64,000 nt of DNA from Pelecanus crispus (Eukaryota; Chordata; Aves; Pelecaniformes; Pelecanidae), in the NCBI RefSeq assembly GCF_030463565.1, contig NC_134675.1, positions 13,847,862 through 13,911,861 of the forward strand, given 5' to 3'. The position numbers and the translations under genes are program-made. The notes below the pieces were generated by a model. It saw only the letters and a program-made list of their open reading frames with translations, was not told where the DNA came from and did no database searches. Every line of letters starts with the position of its first letter. The stretch's first letter is position 1. Shown here one piece after another: positions 31,960 through 43,018 of this stretch.

Positions 31960-32300
31960 GACGCCAAGTTCAGCCATTCAAAATATCAAAGCCCAAAATA
32001 TTTTCATTATGATTTTTCACTGTAAAGTGGGTAGACAGCATGCATTTTTCACCCGGGAGCCATAAATTAACCTTTGCAGTTCAACAAATAGCACTTGCTC
32101 CATTCACTCCAGTAATTTTAACCCTTTGCCGTCCAGGTCATATACCCAGCTTCTCAGCATCTTGTGTCAATATTGAAATTTGTGCTCCCGTGTCTATTAG
32201 GAATTTTATTAATTGTCGTTGAGGACCAACTGGGATTAAAATATATGGACCATTATTATCTATCCATTGATAGGAGTCCACTTGCCGGACAGACAGACCC
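31960..32300 (-). pseudogene. ERV-A1 protease
   Basis: The aspartic protease active site FLIDTGAQISIL is at about 32173-32203 on the minus strand (DTGA at 32183-32194). The C-terminal motif ILGFDILNG lies near 31975-32000. Several stops interrupt the frame, for example where LWLPGEKC is preceded by a stop. Located between gag and RT as usual. Confidence 0.8.
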
Positions 32301-32529
32301 AATTGTCATCCAGGAACTACCCATTTTTTGATCCCGGATTTTGGGAAAGGAAAGGGTTATCACCGCCTCTCGGAGTTGGTGATAGTATCTGAGCATTGGA
32401 AATTGTGTCTTTGAAATGCATGAATTAGATATTGGATAACGCTGGCAGGTTGTCTCTGAATTACAGCTCTCAGAATGCCTAATGTCAATGCTTGATTATA
32501 TAGTTCTCTCCACCTCTGAACCCTAGGTT

Positions 32530-33659
32530 AACAATTTATGGGTTTCGGTTCCTGGGAACTATTTTGGGGTGTTTGTTTAATTTGTCTGATGTTATGATTA
32601 GGATTTTCAGTTTCAACAGATTGATTACTCTATCCCACTTCTCGCCCATGTTTTATGATGTCATGTATCAGTGTTGCCCAGGTGGGGAGATCTCTGTGCA
32701 CTAGGGCCCCTTCCTGTTCATTGGCAACCTCCTTTATGTCTAATAGGGCATTGAACTCTGCATCCCTCCTTATCTCATCTCATTTTGCAATGAGGTAGGA
32801 TTTGAGCATAGCAGGGGCTCCCTTAATTAATGGCTTTACCATCTCATGATTCATGATTACTGATATGGGAATGTCAAGAGGGCCACGATCATACATGGCC
32901 TGAATACAGGCAGCTTTTGTAATAGCTGTGGAAAGTTCATTTAGGGATTTAATAGGTATTACTAGAGGTTCTCCTCTTTCCTGTATATCAATTCCACCAG
33001 CCCAGTATGCCACTCTACTGGTTATCGAGTAGGGATCATCTGGAGGCATGGGGCCAGCATTTAAAAAGACACCAGGACCCCAAAATCCATTGGTTTCCTC
33101 GCCATTTAGTAAAATTCTATCTCCCCCAGTTAAACATGCTCTCCATAAATATTCAGTTTCGCCTGGTTTACGGCCATAGCGTTCTTGTAGGTCAGCCATT
33201 TGGAGTGGATCAAATGGGGTTATTTTTCAGGTACGATTTCCTATTCCACCCCAAGGCCCAGTAGTTTATTCTGTTTTTATAATGGGCCTAGCTACATATG
33301 TAGGGGTATTTGGAGGAGATAAGGAATCATCTTTCCCCGTTTCGTTATCATCGGGGTCACCCCAGATGTTTCCATCCCATTCTTCAGGAGATACAATTAG
33401 TTTCCTAATTTGTGCAATGTCAAGAGAATTGGGAGCTTGCATGAGCATCATCTCAACCTTTTCTGCCAATTTTTGTTTTTCCTCCTTTTCTTTCTGCAAC
33501 TGTTCCTGTAGTAGTGGACAGTATTAATTCAGCTGCCTTCCTGCCTTCTATTTCATCTTTTAGATCCTGCTCCCTTTTATTAAACCTTTCCCTGTCTTTG
33601 CAGGCAGCTTCTAGGCAGGTGCCTAGCATTTTGCAAATTATTCCATCCACCCTACACAT
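32530..33659 (-). pseudogene. ERV-A1 gag, N-terminally truncated
   Basis: Aligns with ERV-A2 Gag from about its residue 53 onward. It holds the coiled-coil stretch (KMLGTCLEAACKDRERFNKR, then EKEEKQKLAEKVEMMLMQ), the acidic linker (VSPEEWDGNIWG) and the capsid-like part 32780-33199 (CLWRVCLTGQ-like, VAYWAGGIDIQERGEPLVIP, NELSTAITKAACIQAMYD). A TGA/TAG near 32780 interrupts it. A frameshift near 33460-33500 replaces the QRIEELQKQ segment. No matrix start and no 5' LTR remain. Confidence 0.85.
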
Positions 33660-33689
33660 CCATTTACACTACATGTAGGCATAGGTGAT

Positions 33690-34487
33690 TAGAGATATCA
33701 ACAGCTATTATGGCAATAAGATGTGCAAGATACAAAGGATTACCCTATTGCCTTTGTCTCTAAATCCTGGCAAGGCTCCCAGGAACTACACTCCAAGAAA
33801 ATGCTATTAGCAGCATATGAAGGGCTGCTAACTACTGAGCCATTAACTCAAGAAAGGGAAATCAAGTTATGTGTGCCTATTCCTATCTTAAAACTGATTT
33901 TAACTGATAAACCGTTGCCCCTAGGGGTAGCACAAAAGACTACAGTGCAGCGATAGGCTTTGTATATACATCACCGGGTGACAAGTGATAGGACGAATAA
34001 AAAAACCACAAGCTGTCAGAGAGAGTAGAGCGACTCGGGATGCCTGTGAAGTACTCCCAGCCGTCCTCCTCACTGATAACTGACGCCCCGCAGTTAACCC
34101 GCAGGGGTATGGTTCACGGACAGGACCATCCAGCACATAGGGAAACAGTGGAGAGGCAAAGCTGCAGCTATAGCAATAGAGACTGGAGAAGCTTTCACAG
34201 AGGAAATCGACGGCTCAGCCAAACTGGCAGAGCTCAGAGCAGTGGAAATGGCCCTGGAGCAAGGAGCTACTTGTGCCTATACAAACTCATATGCTATGTG
34301 GGCCGGTACCACCCAGCGGCTAAAGAATTGGGTGAACACCAATTAGCAAGTAGATGGTAGGGACATATGGGGAAAAACACATTGGAAAAAAGATTTATGA
34401 TATAGCTCAATCTAAAAGCATATCCATAGGACGTGTATCTGCCCACCAAAAGCCTAAAAACCCTGAGGCAAAGTGGAATCAAATGGC
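33690..34487 (+). pseudogene. ERV-C pol fragment (RT connection, RNase H)
   Basis: Plus-strand remnants related to ERV-A pol. The connection domain is at 33723-33956 (DYPIAFVSKSWQGSQELHSK, KMLLAAYEGLLTTEPL). RNase H is readable in pieces after frameshifts: the Glu region AKLAELRAVEMALEQGA near 34215-34265, the Asp region CAYTNSYAMWAG (Asp changed to Asn) near 34274-34310, and KWNQMA at the junction. It begins abruptly next to the truncated ERV-A1 gag, in opposite orientation. Confidence 0.75.
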
Positions 34488-35312
34488 TATCACGACCCGA
34501 ACTGGGCTGCCCAGAGAGGATCGTGGAGGTTCCGTGATTCCCTTGGACTAAATGAAGGTGAAACGACACCAAATGATCAATTAAACACTTTATTGACAGT
34601 AAACACCAACCTGAACTTGGAAAGCACAATGAATAGGTAACCCAAACTAGGAGAGCGCAACAATAAGCAACATGGGTTCTAATTCAAATACTTATAAAGC
34701 ATAACAGTAGCCAACCCAAACCAGGAAAGCACCATGATAAGCAACGTGGGTTCTAATCCAAATACTTATAAAAGGAAAGGAAAAGGAAGAAAGAGAAGAG
34801 AGAGAGAGATATCGCCACCCTTGGATCCCACGATGTCGATGATAATTGCAGCAGTCCTCCGGCAGTGGGCGCACTGCTCCCGGAGCACAGGGCCTCCGAC
34901 TGCGCCGGCAGCGGGTGGGGGAGGCCGGTCCAGAGTAGGGGTGAGCGACAGCAGCGTAGAGTCCTCCGATGGTAGGGGTACACCATGTGGCTCCTCGAAG
35001 TTGTGTCTTTTTATAGGCCAGTCCCCGCCTCTAGTCTCACCCCCCTTGAGGCTTGTTCCAGAATGTTCTCCCTCTTCTGCACAGGCGCCACTTGGGGGGC
35101 GGGGGGTGGTCGTGAGCCCCTTCTTCAAATGAACTCTGCATGACCTTTGGCTATCAGAGGGTGGAACCTCCGACATGCCTCCCAGCTCCGTGCCAACTCT
35201 GCACCAATCGGCTTCTCACCTGTGGTGCTATGCAGACCCCAATTTATCGGTATGGAGACCTTAACTTGCCTCACCATAATGTTTTAGACATTAACTCTTT
35301 CAGTCCCTCACA
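34488..35312 (-). repeat. solo LTR inside ERV-C, minus strand, with target duplication
   Basis: 825 bp. ATGGC flanks it on both sides (34483-34487 and 35313-35317). On the minus strand it starts TGTGAGGGACTG and ends GGGTCGTGATA, the last TA probably a decayed CA. A TATA box (TATAAAAAG, plus-strand complement at about 35009-35017) and AATAAAG (about 34589-34595) give the minus orientation. An internal tandem duplication is seen at about 34664-34700 versus 34739-34775 (gggttctaat...aatacttataaa). ERV-C coding continues in frame on both sides, consistent with a clean insertion. Confidence 0.87.
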
Positions 35313-35940
35313 ATGGCTGATCGTTTAGCTGGAATTAATGTATTACAAAATTCTGAGGCAGAATGGCTAGGTAAATGGTTACACGAATGGCTAGGACACA
35401 CTATGAGTTATGATTTATTGCAACAGGCTGCAAGGAGAGAATGGCCTGTGACAAAAGCTCTGGCAAAACAAATTGTGGACTCATGCCATGTTTGTCCAAC
35501 AATGGTACAGTACATGTCAAAAGGACAACAGTTTGCCAGTCTCGGGGAAGGTAAACTTCTCTGGGAAATTTGGCAAGTAGATTATATTGGTCCCTTAAAG
35601 TGAACAGCTGAAGGCTGGAACTATATCCTCACAGGAGTAGAAATAGTTAGTGGTATAATGAATGTGCACCCCACCAGAGCTGCAACAGGTCTAGCAACTG
35701 TTGCTGGTTTAAATTGGTGGTTTGCTACTTTTCCCTTGCCCAGAGAAATACAGTCAAATAATGGATTGCATTTTAAGAAAAAAGAAGTGCAAACTTGGTG
35801 TGCTTCTAAATGGAGTACAATGAACTTTTCACCTACCATATTGACCTCAAAGTAATGGAATAGTAGAAAGTTGGAATGGACTACTAACTTCACACAAGAG
35901 TGCATCTATTAATACCTCTAAGTGGGGATCCCATTTGTGT
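35313..35940 (+). pseudogene. ERV-C integrase fragment
   Basis: Continues the ERV-C pol frame after the solo LTR. The zinc domain is WLHEWLGHTMSYDLLQQAAR with DSCHVCPT. The first catalytic Asp is present in WQVDYIGPLK. A stop at 35601-35603 follows, then the second catalytic position reads EIQSNNGLHF, Asn in place of Asp. The remainder decays. Confidence 0.83.
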
Positions 35941-36496
35941 TCTAAGTCAGCTAAATAAGTGACAAACTCCCATGGGAAGTCCCACAGATAAGGGATTCAT
36001 GTCAGTAGCTGCATGAATTCCTGTTAAATCAGAGATAAAACCCCATCAAAGTCCTGGAGATGTGGTTGTGGTTAAACATCCAACTCGGGGATTAATCTGG
36101 GTGACTCCTGTTTTACAAAGGAAAAGGAGTATGGGATGCTGTAGACACTAAGGGGAGTAAGTTAACCATAGCTGAGGCTTGGATTATGTCCAAGACCTAG
36201 ATGTGTTCTTTTGCAGGAAAATGTGGTGTTACCTTATCACCGTGGGAACACTGATAATGAGAACATACACCTGAGACCTGTCTCTAACAGGTTCTGCTTT
36301 TTCATATTTCCCATAGAACAACTCAGGTGTTGAATACCATCTGTAATAGCGTGAGATCAAGGATTGATAATAGATGATAATGTTACATTAACCCTAAGAT
36401 CTAAATTTAATCTGAATTTAATTATATGTAATAACACTGGGTGGTAAGCTGCACATGGTTTTAACAATAAAATGAAATGGATACTACAGACATGTA
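35941..36496 (+). pseudogene. ERV-C integrase tail and env start, degraded
   Basis: Contains a weak integrase C-terminus (near 36060-36130, VVVKHPTRGLIWVTPV in pieces). A splice-acceptor-like ttcttttgcag ends at 36216, and an ATG at 36221 opens 17 codons of hydrophobic leader (MWCYLITVGTLIMRTYT) before a TGA. This position and leader match the env start of ERV-A elements. Nothing beyond it is readable as Env. Confidence 0.5.
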
Positions 36497-37744
36497 AGGC
36501 ATGTATGGATCCCAGTCTCTCTGTTGGTCTCTCTGGGTCTCGGTCAATCTGTTGGTCTCTGTGTCTGAGTCCCAGTCTGTATTGGTCACAGTCTGACAGT
36601 CTCTCTTTCTGCGTTTCGGTCTCTCTGTCTCTCTGCCTGGGTCCCAGTCCCAGTCCCTCTGTCCCGCTCTTGTTTTATCTGCCTGGGTCCCAGTCCCAGT
36701 CCCTCTGTCCCGCTCTTGTTTTATCTGTCTGGGTCCCAGTCCCTCTGGCGGTCTCTCTGTCTCGCTCTTGGTTTCTCTTCCTGTCTATATGGGCCTCGGT
36801 CTCTCTGTGGGTCCCAGTCTCTCTGGCGGTCTTTGTCTCTCTGGCAGCCTCAGTCTCTCTGGGTCTCTGTCTAGGTTTCGATCCTTGTGTTGATATCTCT
36901 CTCTGGGGTCCTGGTCTCTGTTGGTCTTGGTGTCTCTATAGGTCTCCCTTGGTCTCCATCTCTTTTGGTCTTGGTCTCTTTCTGGGTCTCCATCTTTATG
37001 TCTGCATGTCGGTCTCTCTAGGTGTCAGTGTCTCTGTCTGGGTCTCACTCTCTCTGTGTCTCTGTGTCCCAGTCTCTCTGTTGGTCTCTGTCTGGGTCCC
37101 AGTTCCTATGTCTGGGTCCCTGTCTCTATGTTGGTTGCTCTGGGGGTCTCAGTCGCTCTGGGTCTCTCTATCAGGGTGCCAGTCTCTCTGTCTGTCTCTC
37201 TGTCTGGGTCCTGGTCTCTACATCTGGGTCCCCATCTCTCTGCATCTCAGTCTCTTTGTCTGGTTCTTGGTTTCTCTGGATCCCCGTCTGCCTGTTTATC
37301 TCTCTGGGTCTCTCTCTGGATCTCTGTCTCTGTCTCTCTGTCAGGGTCTCGGTATCTCAGTCTGGATCCTGGTCTTTCTGTCAGTCTCTGGGTATGTCAG
37401 TCTCTCTGTCAGTTTCTATGGGTCTCTGTCTGGGTCACATTACGTCTTCTGTCAGTCACATTACAGGTCCTATTCTCTGGGTCCTGTTGCATCTGGGTCC
37501 CAGTCTCTCTGTTGGTCCTGATCTCTCTGTTGGTCTCTCTGTGTGGGTCTTGGCCTCTTTCTCTCTCTCTAGGTTTTGGTCTCTCTGTTCAAGTACCAGT
37601 CTCTCTGTCAGTCTCTCTGGGTGTCTTGGTCTCTCTGGGTCTCTGGCTAGGTCTCAATTTCTCTTTCGGTCTCTCTGGGGGTCTCAGTCTCTCTGTTGGT
37701 ATCTCTTTCTGTGTCTTTGGGGATCCCAGTCTTTTTGGGGGTCC
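36497..37744. repeat. TCTCTG/GGGTC-type minisatellite, block 1
   Basis: About 1.25 kb of imperfect short tandem units built on GTCTCTCTG, GGTCTCTCTGTTGGTC and GGGTCCCAGTCTCTCTG. The pyrimidine-rich strand is the plus strand. Long plus-strand ORFs here (up to ~350 codons of Ser/Leu/Val/Gly) exist only because the units contain no stop triplets; they are not genes. Confidence 0.92.
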
Positions 37745-37748
37745 TGGT

Positions 37749-38254
37749 TGTTATGGAAATTACACATGCCAGCCACCATAACAGTGTTCAACTCTAGATT
37801 TCCGCTGAATCAATAAGCCGAAAAAGAGATTCTTCTATAAAGTTCCTTTTATTAATAGTGCTACAGCTCAAGCTGGATGCCTCCGAAGAGGGACCCCGAA
37901 CAAAGAAATCCCTAGGCAATTATACCCTTACAATCTAAGTTCCCCACCCCTCACACGACAGTTCGGACCAATAGTAATATTAAGGTCTGGGGTCTTCTTG
38001 CTTTTTATTGGTTTGATTTGTTTACTGTTTTGTTACTAAGCGGTTGCTAAGTGGTCATCTTATACAATATACAGTGGTTCTATATCCTGTTTCACATCCT
38101 CTTAGGTTAGTTTCAGCTGGTTCTGTAGTTAGCTATTCAGCATGTTGTAATACGGTTGATACAGTCCATATACCACAATCTATAGGCTTTGTCTATTCTA
38201 GCTATTAATGTTTAAGCTGCTAGTGCTAAGTTTCAACTAACTTTTTGTACAACG
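37749..38254 (-). repeat. solo LTR in the minisatellite, minus strand
   Basis: 506 bp bounded by TGTTATGG and TACAACG, flanked on both sides by TGGT (37745-37748 and 38255-38258), a 4-bp target duplication. On the minus strand AATAAAAGGAACTTTAT lies at about 37838-37854, giving the orientation. The outer end AACG is probably a decayed AACA. The minisatellite resumes immediately after it. Confidence 0.83.
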
Positions 38255-38258
38255 TGGT

Positions 38259-38870
38259 CTTTCTGACAGTCCCGGTCTCTTTGATGGTCTATATGTGTCT
38301 CTTTCTGAGTCTCTCTCTCTCTGTCTTGACACCAATCTCTCTGGGGGTCCTGGTCTCTCTGGGTCTCTATCTGGGTCTCTGGGCCTCAGTCTCTCTGTCA
38401 GACTCTCCGGGGGTCCCATTCTCTCTGTCAGTCCTGGTCTCTCTGTCACGCTCTCACTCTTTCTAGTTCCCCGGTCTCACTGCCTGTGCTGCGCTCTCAC
38501 GCTCGTGCTCCGTCTCTCGCGCGCTCTCTCTCTCCCTCCATCTCAGTCTCCCCGTGTCTCTGTGTCTCCCTGTCTTGGTCTCTCTGTCCGACTCTCCGGG
38601 GCTGTCTCAATCTCTCTATTGGTCTCTCTGTGTCTCTGTCTTGGTCCCGGTCTTTCTTTCTTGGTCCTAGTGACTTTGTCTCGGTCGTCTCTTTGGGGGT
38701 CCTGGTCTCTCTGATGGTTGGTCTGAGTCTCAATCTTATGGTCTGGGTCCTGGTCTCTCAGTATCTCAGCCTGGGTCTTGGTCTCTCTGTCTCTCTTTCT
38801 GGGTCCCAGTCTCTCTGTCAGTCTTGGACAGTCTTTCTGTAGGTCTCTCTGTCAGACTCTCTGGGGGGTC
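38259..38870. repeat. TCTCTG/GGGTC-type minisatellite, block 2
   Basis: Continuation of the minisatellite between two LTR insertions, with the same units (GGTCTCTCTGTCAGTC, GGGGTCCTGGTCTCTCTG). It contains a more diverged patch with CGCTCTC and GCGCGCTCTCTC around 38450-38530. Confidence 0.9.
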
Positions 38871-38874
38871 CTGG

Positions 38875-39412
38875 TAATGGATTAAACCCTAAAAGTTAAA
38901 AGGGAAGTTATATATTGTTGCCTTTTGACAGTTTGACTTGTGCTTGTTTTGGAGTTTTGGGCTGGACTTTGTGGTTAAGGATTAAAAGCTGTAAGGGAAA
39001 AGGCAGGTTATGTAAGAGTTATGTAAGAAGAGTTAACACTGCGCATGCTCCTAAAAGGGTTCAACAAAAGGACACTCACTGAAGACCACTGAAGACCCCA
39101 CAGAAGAATCTCGAAAGCTTCAAACCGCATGCGCAGCCCATGGAAGCCTCTCGAAAGAACTCAGAGCGCATGCGCGCTCTGTGGAAGATTCTTGAAAAAC
39201 TTAGGGCGCATGTGTAATGAATATGTGCATATGATAATTAGTGTTGAATATGTAAATAGTGACGTAATATAAGGCGCGTATCCCTGAGGAAAGGCGTGCA
39301 TGATCTGAGACAGGAGTCTCCGTGTGTCCAGTGCTGCAATAAAGGAATGCCTGCCTTCTAAAACTTCCAAATAAGTCTTAGAGGGTTTTCTTAACCAGCT
39401 TTTATGGTATCA
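38875..39412 (+). repeat. solo LTR with repeated CGCATGCGC boxes, plus strand
   Basis: 538 bp from TAATGGATTAAACCC to TTATGGTATCA, flanked by CTGG on each side (38871-38874 and 39413-39416). AATAAAGG at about 39340-39347 and a TATA-like taatataagg near 39267-39276 give plus orientation. The U3 holds three imperfect ~40-bp repeats, each with a CGCATGCGC-like palindrome (39127-39135, 39166-39177, 39206-39214) and a related box at 39041-39050. These resemble NRF1 binding sites. Confidence 0.83.
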
Positions 39413-39416
39413 CTGG

Positions 39417-39640
39417 TGTCTCTGTTGATCTCTCTGGCTCTCTGTCTGGGTCTCAGTCTCTCTGCTGGCCCCTCTGCAGGTCCTGGTCTATCTTGCTCCA
39501 TGTCTATCTGGGGTCCTGATCTCTTGGTATGTCTCTCTGGGTCTCAGTCTCTCTGTTAGTCTCTCTGGAGGTCCTGGTCTTCCTCTGCCAGTCCATCTGT
39601 GTTTCTGTCTGAGTCCCACTCTCTCTGGGGGTCTGTATTG
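39417..39640. repeat. TCTCTG/GGGTC-type minisatellite, block 3
   Basis: Last portion of the minisatellite (GTCTCTCTGGGTCTCAGTC units), ending at gggggtctgtattggggg just before LTR-like sequence. Confidence 0.85.
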
Positions 39641-39644
39641 GGGG

Positions 39645-40400
39645 CCTTGTGGAAGATATTGTATTCGAGGATTTAGTGATACTGAACAGGCCATGTCTGC
39701 TCTATTGGGCTTCATGCTTAGGGCTTGAGAAGCCTGTATGTTATTAGTATAATCTGTAACTTATATCATTGGGAAAGGTAAACTGTATGTGGATCAAGAG
39801 GTGGAATGTAGTGATCCTGACCAAGAGACCGTTGCACGTTTAGGAGTTAGTGATCCACATAACAGTTAACCTGAGCAGGCGCAGGTATGTGCTGTGCTGC
39901 GCTGTGTTGCACATACAGCATGGCCTTCAGGCCTGTGCTGCACTGCACAAATTCCCTGGCCGCAAGGTAAACTTAACCAGTTCATTGTAGTAGAGGATCC
40001 TGCAGTCAGCTCTGGGGATCAACAGGGCTTATGCAAGGAACCAAAGAGAAAATGTCATTCTAAATAGTAAAAGGAAAACTTAAATTCCAATTTCAAGGCA
40101 AATTTGGGCTTGTTTGAGCACAAGGATACTCCCGTGGTAGTTCTAGTATTCCTAGAAGCGAAGCTGGCTAGAAAGAGAAGTCCAAATGAGGTAAATTTAC
40201 TAAGACAGATGATCAAATTGCAAGTGACTACTGTAAGCAGTGAGATCTAAATGATGTTCCTGGATTGCTAGTGTGAATCCTTTAAGAATAAGGGAACCTG
40301 GGTTCTGATTGCTTTTAGCAGCATCATAAATGATGCATGTTCTGGCATTAGAAGGTTACCTGATGTTCTGCATGGGGGAGGTATAGAATTCTTTCTGAAC
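39645..40400 (+). mobile_element. LTR-like segments, plus strand, unclassified
   Basis: 39645-39800 resembles, in plus orientation, the start of the minus-strand LTR-like unit ending at 40918 (shared gaggatttagtgatactgaacaggcc pattern). It ends in a polypurine-like atcaagaggtggaa, followed at 39807 by TGTAGTGATCC. That unit (to about 40015) matches the left ~210 bp of the LTR-like unit at 42551-43011. The rest to 40400 is unassigned. Reads as pieces of one LTR family at different ages. Confidence 0.5.
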
Positions 40401-40918
40401 CTCAATAAGAAAGGCACAGCAGCAAATAGTGTAATAATAAAATTGCTTTAATAATAGGATAGAAAGGGGAGGAGAAATATAGATAGCGAGTAAATCTTAC
40501 ATCCCTTCAGATGCTGGGAACCCTGCTTTCATGCAGCATCGGACGGACTCCTAGTGGACAGCCATGGCACGCTGCGCAGATCCCATCCATGGAGAGATTC
40601 ACCCTCTCCCCTATACCATGGCTCCTTATATCTAGTGTAACAAACAAAACTATCCCTCTTGTTTTGACAGGTAAGAATGCTATCTCTTTCTTAATGCCCA
40701 CCAGAGCATATCTAGCTACATGTATCTAGGAACTGTATCCAAGAACAGTACATACCCAGAGCCTTCCAGCATGATATACCCAAGGTTATACAGCAGTTAC
40801 TCATGCTAACATAAGGGTATCTCAAGCCTTAAACACAAGACCCAATATGGCTGACAGAGCCTGTTCAAGACTACTAACTCCTCAAATATAATGTCTTCTG
40901 CAAGACTCCCTACACACT
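40401..40918 (-). repeat. LTR-like unit, minus strand
   Basis: On the minus strand it starts TGTGTAGGGAGTC at 40918, directly after a polypurine tract (gatcaaggggtggag, plus coordinates 40919-40933), as a 3' LTR would. Its middle (about 40500-40720) is the reverse complement of the end of the unit at 42551-43011 (ccagcatctgaag, gatgctgcatg, cagatcc). An AATAAAATTG-like word occurs near 40435-40450 on the plus strand. The right boundary is well supported, the left one is not. Confidence 0.6.
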
Positions 40919-41340
40919 CCACCCCTTGATCATGAGCACAGCCATGCTCACCATCTAATTAAAGGCCATTTTTATCAGTTATATTAACAAGCTGCTTAGC
41001 AACATCATGTTCGTAACATGCAGTAGTGACTTTATATCTCAAGGGATCACAGCTAATGCAGGAGTAGTTTAAGGCGATCATAATTGACTGTGCCTTAGGG
41101 GATACCGATATAGTTGTGGTACCATTTGTCTAGTGCAATATGACACCACCTGTTATTTGCTGTAAGTTCCACATCCTTGGCTCTCTATCACTTTCACGAT
41201 GCAGGCTTAAATTTTGACCTTGAGCCCCTACCAGCCATCAGGCATTGCTCACCATTCCATGTTCATTTAAACATTGACATCTTAGCTCCCAGCAGAGAGT
41301 CCATCATCCTAAATGATATACCATGCGGGTGAGGTCTTGA
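40919..41340 (-). other. retroviral-like internal sequence upstream of a polypurine tract
   Basis: A non-repetitive-looking stretch that, on the minus strand, ends in the polypurine tract next to the LTR-like unit at 40401-40918. No credible protein domain is found in any frame. Probably the 3' noncoding or decayed env portion of the element. Confidence 0.4.
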
Positions 41341-42490
41341 ACATTGGTGTAATTTGCAGGTTGTCAATGTTAAGAGTGGCTGCCTCCTCCAGCAGCTCTG
41401 GCCCAGGACTCCCTCCTGTCTGGCTGCTAGAGCCCAGCCCAGTGTGTCCTGGGACCCGGGGTCTCTGCCCAGGCTGAGGGACGTGGCTGCCACTTTCCCA
41501 TTTGCAGGTTCAATCAGTAGCGAAGCTGAGCACATATCACGGAGACACACACGCACAGCCATGCACACAGACCCACAAAGGATATTGACATGGCCAGTCA
41601 CACAGACTGCCACAGACAAGGCACTGCCTTCAACAGCACCTACATACAGGACTCACATAAAATATAAGTATAGACAGCCATGTCCCCTTCATCCTCTTTG
41701 GCTGGTAGAGATAGAAGTTCACTAGTGAAGGCACGTACACAACACTCTCTAAATTCACAAGCACACACACGTTCGGGGATCCCCTGAGTACTGGCACAGC
41801 CCCTCTGTCTGCCTGGTACCCCTGCCCAGATCCCAGGCCCTCTTACCTGCTTCGCAGGTCCCCTAATCACTGCCTAGCCCAGCTTGATGCTCGCTAGCAA
41901 ACATGCACACACTTGTCCCACAGTCACTCCACACTCACAAGTCCCCTCAAATACCAGCATGGACCCTCTGCCCACCTAATACCCCTGACCAGACCCAGGG
42001 CCTCATACTCGCTGGCTAGTCCAGCTTGAAGTTTGCTAGAGAATTACATGTGCACACCCCCATGCACACCAGGCTTGGAGAAGATACAGTCACTCAGTCC
42101 CCTGCCAACAGCCATACCAGGCACATAGGACTGTGGGTCACAGTCCTGTTCCAGCCTCTGGCACTGAGCCCCTCACTTGCCTCACTCATGTCAGTCCTCC
42201 CCAATAGCTGGTTTTCAGGACACACACTGTTCCCACCCCAGTGGCTGGTGGCTAAGACCCCTTCTCACTCCAGTATCTGACACCACAGCCCACAGGGCGC
42301 CCACACCCCTGTCTGACTCCAGTAGCTGGCCACAATTCCACTCACCCAGGCCTTACCAGTAGCTGGCACTTAGTCCTTGCAGCAAACATACACACAGGAT
42401 ACAGAGTGAGATTACACAGAGAGCTAGTTAAGAAAACATTTAATAAGAAGATAGGATAGAGTGCTGTGATCAGGTTGCGTGGCTCAAACA
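41340..42490. repeat. unclassified long repeat R, copy 2
   Basis: Colinear with R1 (7863-9165) over nearly its full length: the tgttaagagtggc start, the caggttcaatcagtagc block, the caacagcacctacatacagg block, and the agctagttaagaaaacattta end. It has small indels and fewer CCAGTAGCTGG words. In minus-strand sense it lies immediately upstream of the LTR-like unit and polypurine tract at 40401-40933, supporting a retroviral origin. Confidence 0.65.
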
Positions 42491-42550
42491 AGCGTACTGA
42501 TTAAGAATATAGCTCCTGGCCCTTGGGCTAGGATCTCGGCAGGGACCAAT

Positions 42551-43011
42551 TGTAGTGATCCTAAAAAGGGGACCATTGTACACTGAGGAGTTAGTGATAC
42601 ACATAACAGTTAACCTGAGTAGGCCCAGGCCTGTGCTGTGCTGCTCTGTGCTGCATGTACAGCGTGGCCCTCAGGCCTGTATTTTGCTGCACAAATTCCT
42701 TGGCTGCAGGACCAACTTAACCAGCTCATTGTAGTAGAGGATGCTGCAGTCAGCTCCCACCTAGTACTGGTGATTGAACCACCTACATGGTCTTGCCTTT
42801 ATCTAATAGCGCAGCAAGAAGTTCTCACGTGAACATCCTTTAGGAATAGAGTTGTTTTCTTCTAAGAAAATTATATAATAACTCGAATGACCAAAAAGGA
42901 GAAACCTCTCTCCACTGACAGGATCTGCTCTGTGCAGCATGCCATGGAAAAATCCATCCAGGCTCTGTCCGATGCTGCATGAACATGAGGAACCCAGCAT
43001 CTGAAGTGACA
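42551..43011 (+). repeat. LTR-like unit TGTAGTGATCC...GAAGTGACA, plus strand
   Basis: 461 bp with TG...CA ends. Its left ~210 bp match 39807-40015. Its right half matches the inverse of 40500-40720 and of 51960-52200. No target duplication is evident (ccaat left, taaaa right). Confidence 0.6.
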
Positions 43012-43018
43012 TAAAATT

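Noticed and set aside
36472-37521. 349-codon plus-strand ORF, with other long ORFs in the same array
   Set aside because: It is the translation of a short-unit minisatellite whose units lack stop triplets; composition is Ser/Leu/Val/Gly only, and several overlapping frames are open at once.
36497-39640. CRISPR-like array
   Set aside because: Units are short, imperfect and contiguous without unique spacers, in a vertebrate genome.
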